This document shows, one piece after another, positions 60,456-64,000 of a DNA stretch of 64,000 nt. The DNA lies in the NCBI RefSeq assembly GCF_027497495.1, contig NZ_CP114205.1, positions 5,146,001-5,210,000 of the forward strand, given 5' to 3'. The notes beneath the pieces were generated by a model. The model made no database searches, was not told the DNA's origin, and worked only from the letters and a program-made list of their open reading frames with translations. Both the position numbers and the translations under genes were made by a program. Position 1 is the stretch's first letter. Each line of letters starts with the position of its first letter. This stretch comes from Streptomyces tubercidicus. Its GTDB lineage: Bacteria > Actinomycetota > Actinomycetes > Streptomycetales > Streptomycetaceae.

Positions 60456-60994
60456 CCGACCCTCAGGTCGTAGCGCAGCCGCTGGAGCCGCGCGGGCATC
60501 ACCATTCTGTCCGCCTGGACGGGGCGGTCCCCGGCATCCAGGGTGAGCCGGAGCAACTGCAATACGGGCTGCGACGGTTCCGATTCCAGGGCGGTGGCTT
60601 CCTCGTCGCTCGGCAGGCGCGCGGTGACGTCCTCGCGGGCCCGCACACCCGCGTATCCGAGCTCGGCGAGCAGCGTGACCGCGCCGCCGGGGATCTTCGC
60701 CGTCCCGGCGAGGCGGGTGCCCCGGGCGATGGACAGCGGGTAGTAGGTGTCCGTCAACTCGTAGGGCCGCCCGTCGAGATACATGACGCGGCGCCGCACG
60801 ACGACGCGATCGCCCTGCCCCACCCCCAACAGCTCCGCGATCTCGCCGGGCGCGGCCACCTCCCCCGCCTGCACGATGCGCTGGCTGCCCCGGCGGCCCG
60901 TGGCCGCGGTCTCGGCACTCCACGCGTCGCGCTGCCCCGGCGCACGCGGGGCCAGGTACGGCACGGACGTGGTGACCCACTCGGCGCTGTTCAC
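60452..60994 (-). CDS. UTRA-domain protein lacking a DNA-binding domain
   Basis: The 180-aa protein begins VNSAEWVTTSVPYLAPRAPGQ and has only the ligand-binding UTRA domain of HutC-type GntR regulators: GEIAELLGVGQGDRVVVRRRVMYLDGRPYELTDTYYPLSIARG and PVLQLLRLTLDAGDRPVQADRMVM. GTG 60994 follows GGAGGATGCC, and no HTH codons lie upstream. It may compete with or modulate the full GntR regulator at 53209, or it may be a free-standing ligand sensor. Confidence 0.82.
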   Translation of the reverse strand: MNSAEWVTTSVPYLAPRAPGQRDAWSAETAATGRRGSQRIVQAGEVAAPGEIAELLGVGQGDRVVVRRRVMYLDGRPYELTDTYYPLSIARGTRLAGTAKIPGGAVTLLAELGYAGVRAREDVTARLPSDEEATALESEPSQPVLQLLRLTLDAGDRPVQADRMVMPARLQRLRYDLRVG

Positions 60995-61326
60995 GGCATC
61001 CTCCGGCACGGTTGATCGTCCACGCTGATCGTCTTCCTGCCCGACCACTGTGCTGCCCTGCGGGACGCGCGACAAGACCGGACCGATGGCCCTCCCCCCT
61101 TGGCGCCGTTCGCGACGTACTGCGGATCGCCGAGAGGCGGAGGGCGGGTGCCGGGGCCGGGTGGCCGGGCGGCGGAAGACCGGGGGAGCGCCCGGGTCAG
61201 GGGCGCGGTGGCTGACTTAGGGTGGGGGCGTCGGCCGTACGTACGATGCGTGGTCCTCGCGTGGTTCACGGTGCGTGCGGGAGGCGGTCGGCGCCCCTGG
61301 TCAGCACGCACGGCAGGAGTCCGGCA
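60995..61326. other. Intergenic region between divergent UTRA and NagD-like genes
   Basis: About 330 bases without a supported gene. The part nearest 61000-61070 is least GC-rich and should hold the UTRA promoter. A CGTACGTACG element lies at about 61237-61246. Confidence 0.4.
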
Positions 61327-62106
61327 GTGGCAGAGCGCAAGCCCATCGAGTCATGGCTCACCGACATGGACGGCGTCCTGATGCACGAGGGCATTCCGGT
61401 CCCCGGGGCAGAGGCCTTCATCAAGCGGCTGCGCGAATCGGGCAAACCCTTCCTCGTCCTGACCAATAACTCCATCTACACCCCGCGTGATCTGCACGCC
61501 CGGCTGAACCGCATCGGCCTGGACGTGCCATGGGAGTCGATCTGGACCTCCGCGCTGGCCACCGCCCAGTTCCTGGACGACCAGCGGCCCGGCGGCACCG
61601 CGTACGTCATCGGCGAGGCGGGTCTGACCACCGCCCTGCACGACATCGGCTACGTCCTGACCGACCACTCCCCGGATTACGTGGTCCTCGGCGAGACCCG
61701 CACCTACAGCTTCGAGGCCCTGACGAAGGCGATCCGGCTGATCAACGACGGGGCCCGGTTCATCGCCACCAACCCCGACGAGACCGGCCCCTCTCCGCAG
61801 GGCGCGCTGCCCGCGACCGGTTCGGTGGCCGCGCTGATCACCAAGGCGACGGGCATCGACCCGTACTTCGTCGGCAAGCCCAACCCGCTGATGATGCGGC
61901 ACGGCCTCAATGTCATCGGCGCCCACTCCGAGACCTCCGCGATGATCGGCGACCGTATGGACACCGATGTCCTGGCCGGTCTGGAGGCGGGCATGGAGAC
62001 CTTCCTCGTACTGACCGGGCTGACCCGCCCCGAGGAGGTCGACCGGCACCCGTTCCGGCCGTCCCGCGTGGTGGACTCGATCGCGGATCTGATCGATCTG
62101 GTGTGA
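61327..62106 (+). CDS. HAD-IIA family phosphatase (NagD-like)
   Basis: The 259-aa cytoplasmic hydrolase has the HAD motifs LTDMDGVLMHEG (nucleophile and acid Asp), VLTNNSIYTP, a Lys in VGKPNPLMM, and IGDRMDTDVLAG. The large C2 cap and length place it with NagD-type nucleotide/sugar phosphatases. GTG 61327 follows CAGGAGTCCGGCA, so the start is firm. Despite the name, there is no linkage to the nag genes at 11-14 kb. Confidence 0.9.
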   Translation: MAERKPIESWLTDMDGVLMHEGIPVPGAEAFIKRLRESGKPFLVLTNNSIYTPRDLHARLNRIGLDVPWESIWTSALATAQFLDDQRPGGTAYVIGEAGLTTALHDIGYVLTDHSPDYVVLGETRTYSFEALTKAIRLINDGARFIATNPDETGPSPQGALPATGSVAALITKATGIDPYFVGKPNPLMMRHGLNVIGAHSETSAMIGDRMDTDVLAGLEAGMETFLVLTGLTRPEEVDRHPFRPSRVVDSIADLIDLV

Positions 62107-62378
62107 AGGGGCGGCGGGGCGCCGCGTGCGGCCCTGCCTGCTGTCTGCTGAGCGAGGCGTTCCTGCCCTGCCCGCTACGGCCTGTGGGCCGCCGGCCGGG
62201 GCGCTTCGACGGCCCGGCCGAGCGCTGCGGCTCTGCCCGCTGACCGGCCCGCTCCGGGTCGTGGGCCGCTGCGACTGACCGCTGTGCGGCCCGTGGCACC
62301 CGAACGGCGCAGCCTCGGACCGCACCGGATGCGGGCGGGCGCGCGTGGGCGGACCTTCGGAGTTATCGGAGGTTCACC

Positions 62379-62849
62379 ATGCGCTCACGGCAACTTGCTC
62401 TCTGTGCCGCGGTCGCGGCGTGCGCGGTGATGACAGCCCCCGCGTACGGCGGGGACGACCGCGCCACCGGAACCGCAGCGGTCCAGGCCGAGCCCGCTCC
62501 CCGCGACGCGGTCCCCTTGCGGGGCACGGGCCACACCGCCGGGCGGGCCACCGTCCGAACCGCGCCCGTCCCCGACGCACCGCCGCTCACCGCCGGGACC
62601 GCCGGGGCCACGCGACCCACCGCGGCCACCCAAGCCACGCAAGCAACCCGCCCCACCGCGGCCACCCAGGCCACCCGGGCCCTCCACCCCACCAAGGAAT
62701 CCAGAGCCACGACGAGCCGCGAGCTGAGCAGTACCTCGGCCGTGGGCCTGGTGCTGGCCGGCGGCGCCATCCTGGTCATCGCGGGGCAGCTGCTCCGGCT
62801 CCGGCTGAGACTGCGCCGCGAGCGGCGGGGCGACGCCGATGAGCGCTGA
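62379..62849 (+). CDS. Exported protein with C-terminal membrane anchor
   Basis: The 156-aa precursor has a signal peptide (about 1-24, ending APAYG). It has an Ala/Thr-rich middle with a TRPTAATQAT repeat, one C-terminal membrane helix (AVGLVLAGGAILVIAGQLL) and an Arg-rich tail. This is the layout of a sortase substrate without an LPXTG motif. TCGGAGGTTCACC precedes the ATG. Its end overlaps the start of the sortase-like gene by 11 nt. Confidence 0.8.
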   Translation: MRSRQLALCAAVAACAVMTAPAYGGDDRATGTAAVQAEPAPRDAVPLRGTGHTAGRATVRTAPVPDAPPLTAGTAGATRPTAATQATQATRPTAATQATRALHPTKESRATTSRELSSTSAVGLVLAGGAILVIAGQLLRLRLRLRRERRGDADER

Positions 62850-63813
62850 CGAGGAGGGCCGGGCGGGCGCGGTCGGGGTGACCGCCAGACCTGCCCTGGC
62901 TGACCTGGGCGATGCCGGACCCGACGACCCGGGTGACGGCCTACCCGACCCAAACGACAGCGCATCCGACCCGGACGACAGCGCCCGCCGGACCCACCTC
63001 CGATACGGGCCCCACCCCCGATACGGACACCCCCCACGGCATGGAACCACCCACCGCCCCGCCCAACTCCTCACCGGCGTGGCCTGGGCGGTGCTGCTGC
63101 TGGGACTGTGGCTGTGGGGCCGCGATCTGGCGGACGGGGTGGCCGCACAGCTCGCCACGACCGGTGATGTCGCCGCCGCCGGGCGCCCGTTGGGCCGACC
63201 GGCACCCCCGCACGCGCACACGCCCCCGCCCCCGCACGCCCCGCTCCGGGCCGCCACCACCACACGGCCCGTCCGGATCACCCTCGACGCGCTCGGTGTA
63301 CGGGAGGCCGGAATCACCGGACGCGGCCTCAACGGGGACGGCGTCCTCACCCCGCCCCCGTACTCCTCCCCGCAGCCCGTCGGCTGGTACGCCGGAGGGC
63401 CGCAACCGGGCGAGGCGGGCGCGGCCCTGCTCGTGACCCGTGCCGACGTGGCCCACGGCCCGGACGCCCGGCGGACCGTCTTCCACCGCCTGACGCAACT
63501 CAAGCCCGGGGAACGGGTGGACATCCGGCGCGCCGACGGCAGCACCGCCCGCTTCACCATCGAGGACGTCCAGCTCTACGACCCCCACCGCTTCCACCCG
63601 CACACGGCCTACGCCGCCCACGCCCGGGGCCGCCCCGAACTCCGCCTGATCGCCGAGGACTCAGGCGACTCAGGCGACTCCGCCGACTCCGGAGGCTCAG
63701 GCGGCACCCGCGACGGCGTCCCCGGACGCCACGGCAGCAGCGCAGCCAACGTGCTCGTCATCTCGGCCTACTTGACGTCCTACCAGCAACCCCCGCACCC
63801 CGGGCCCGGCTGA
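62839..63813 (+). CDS. Class F sortase-like protein lacking catalytic residues
   Basis: The 324-aa protein has an N-terminal acidic tail, one helix (about 82-97) and a sortase barrel in the class F pattern. GGLNGDGVLTPPPYSSPQPVGWYAGGPQPGEAG, VFHRLTQLKPGERVDIRRADGSTARFTIEDVQLYD and LRLIAEDSG match the usual class F blocks. However, the catalytic His (normally in a GHVD strand) is replaced in VTRADVAHG, the Cys (LRLITCGG) is Ala, and the Arg strand reads SSAANVLVIS. An Asp/Gly/Ser-rich insert (about 275-300) follows the missing Cys. The frame is intact, so it looks like a pseudo-enzyme. Confidence 0.82.
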   Translation: MSADEEGRAGAVGVTARPALADLGDAGPDDPGDGLPDPNDSASDPDDSARRTHLRYGPHPRYGHPPRHGTTHRPAQLLTGVAWAVLLLGLWLWGRDLADGVAAQLATTGDVAAAGRPLGRPAPPHAHTPPPPHAPLRAATTTRPVRITLDALGVREAGITGRGLNGDGVLTPPPYSSPQPVGWYAGGPQPGEAGAALLVTRADVAHGPDARRTVFHRLTQLKPGERVDIRRADGSTARFTIEDVQLYDPHRFHPHTAYAAHARGRPELRLIAEDSGDSGDSADSGGSGGTRDGVPGRHGSSAANVLVISAYLTSYQQPPHPGPG

Positions 63814-64000
63814 GCCACCCCGGCTGAGCCACCCGGACGAGACGAACCGGCACCCGCTGCCGTAGCACCCGGCACACGCGGCAGCAGCACCACACCCAGC
63901 AGCACCGCACGCCAACCCGGCATCAGCCTGTGGATAATCCACGTGACCAGCCCCAACCAGCCCCGACCAGCCACGACGCGGGCCGCAGCCGCCGGACGGT
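63814..64000. other. Right edge, no firm gene
   Basis: The minus strand is open from 64000 to 63780 (a membrane-like segment LGLVTWIIHRLMPGWRAVLLGVVLL followed by low-complexity residues), so the end of a gene from the right could enter here. A single DnaA-box-like TGTGGATAA lies at 63929-63937. Neither can be confirmed. Confidence 0.3.

Noticed and set aside
61327..62106. True nagD of the GlcNAc pathway
   Set aside because: NagD-family phosphatases act mainly on nucleotides, and the gene is about 47 kb from the nag genes here.
63929..63937. DnaA box (TGTGGATAA)
   Set aside because: A single box without a cluster, AT-rich element or dnaA/dnaN genes cannot mark an origin.
63780..63974. Small membrane protein gene on the minus strand at the right edge
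   Set aside because: The frame continues beyond the window and its end is low-complexity; not enough is visible to call a gene.

Overview
The window is high-GC actinobacterial chromosome, almost certainly Streptomyces. The evidence is the very high third-position GC, many starts placed about 7 nt after a -10 hexamer (leaderless transcripts), palindromes resembling DasR operators (dre) beside GlcNAc PTS genes, class E and F sortase genes, a DUF6412/YidC pair, and the actinobacterial gene order clpS - DUF2017 - mec - cysO - cysM - metallo-beta-lactamase - rph - rdgB.

Layout. 1-5735: end of clpS, a DUF2017 gene, an amino-acid permease, then a sulfur-carrier cysteine pathway (JAMM protease, Cys-rich leader peptide, CysO, CysM) and a metal-dependent phosphodiesterase-like gene. 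5736-11036: an island of lower GC and different codon use holding what I read as a complete minimal glycocin (glycosylated bacteriocin) locus: a 70-aa precursor with a GG leader, a C39-peptidase ABC exporter and a SunS-like peptide glycosyltransferase. 11037-14418: GlcNAc PTS genes nagE2, nagE1 and nagF with dre sites. 14518-16873: rph, two small proteins and rdgB. 16942-18528: a short-armed tRNA with a UAG anticodon and two tandem HNH-nuclease genes. 18684-24764: an MFS transporter, a secreted protein plus histidine kinase, Bcp peroxiredoxin, DUF3618, a GroES-like protein, and a guanidine-III riboswitch with its SMR exporter. 24860-34761: class A PBP, an ABC-2 transporter operon, DUF1707 protein, SGNH hydrolase, DUF445 protein and class E sortase. 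34794-38066: a DUF3311/sodium-solute symporter pair split by a decayed IS605-type TnpB element. 38044-41496: a probable electron-transfer set (PF03640-type lipoprotein, NuoF-ferredoxin fusion, ferric-reductase-like membrane protein). 41819-53144: a PucR-like regulator, secreted DUF1996 and DUF4142 proteins, acyl-CoA ligase, YidC paralogue, FAH-family enzyme, and an oxidoreductase/UPF0303 pair divergent from a ROK regulator. 53209-60994: a 2-aminoethylphosphonate uptake and degradation cluster with GntR-type regulators. 61327-63813: a NagD-like phosphatase, and a secreted protein next to a sortase-fold protein that has lost its catalytic residues.

The most interesting part is the glycocin island. 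The predicted core aligns with sublancin but keeps only three cysteines: the two inner-disulfide cysteines are Ile and Leu at matching positions. A dre-like palindrome lies upstream of the precursor gene, the exporter contains a TTA (bldA) codon, and the locus adjoins the GlcNAc PTS genes. This suggests, but does not prove, a developmentally and amino-sugar controlled antimicrobial. All calls come from reading the sequence; no database search was run.
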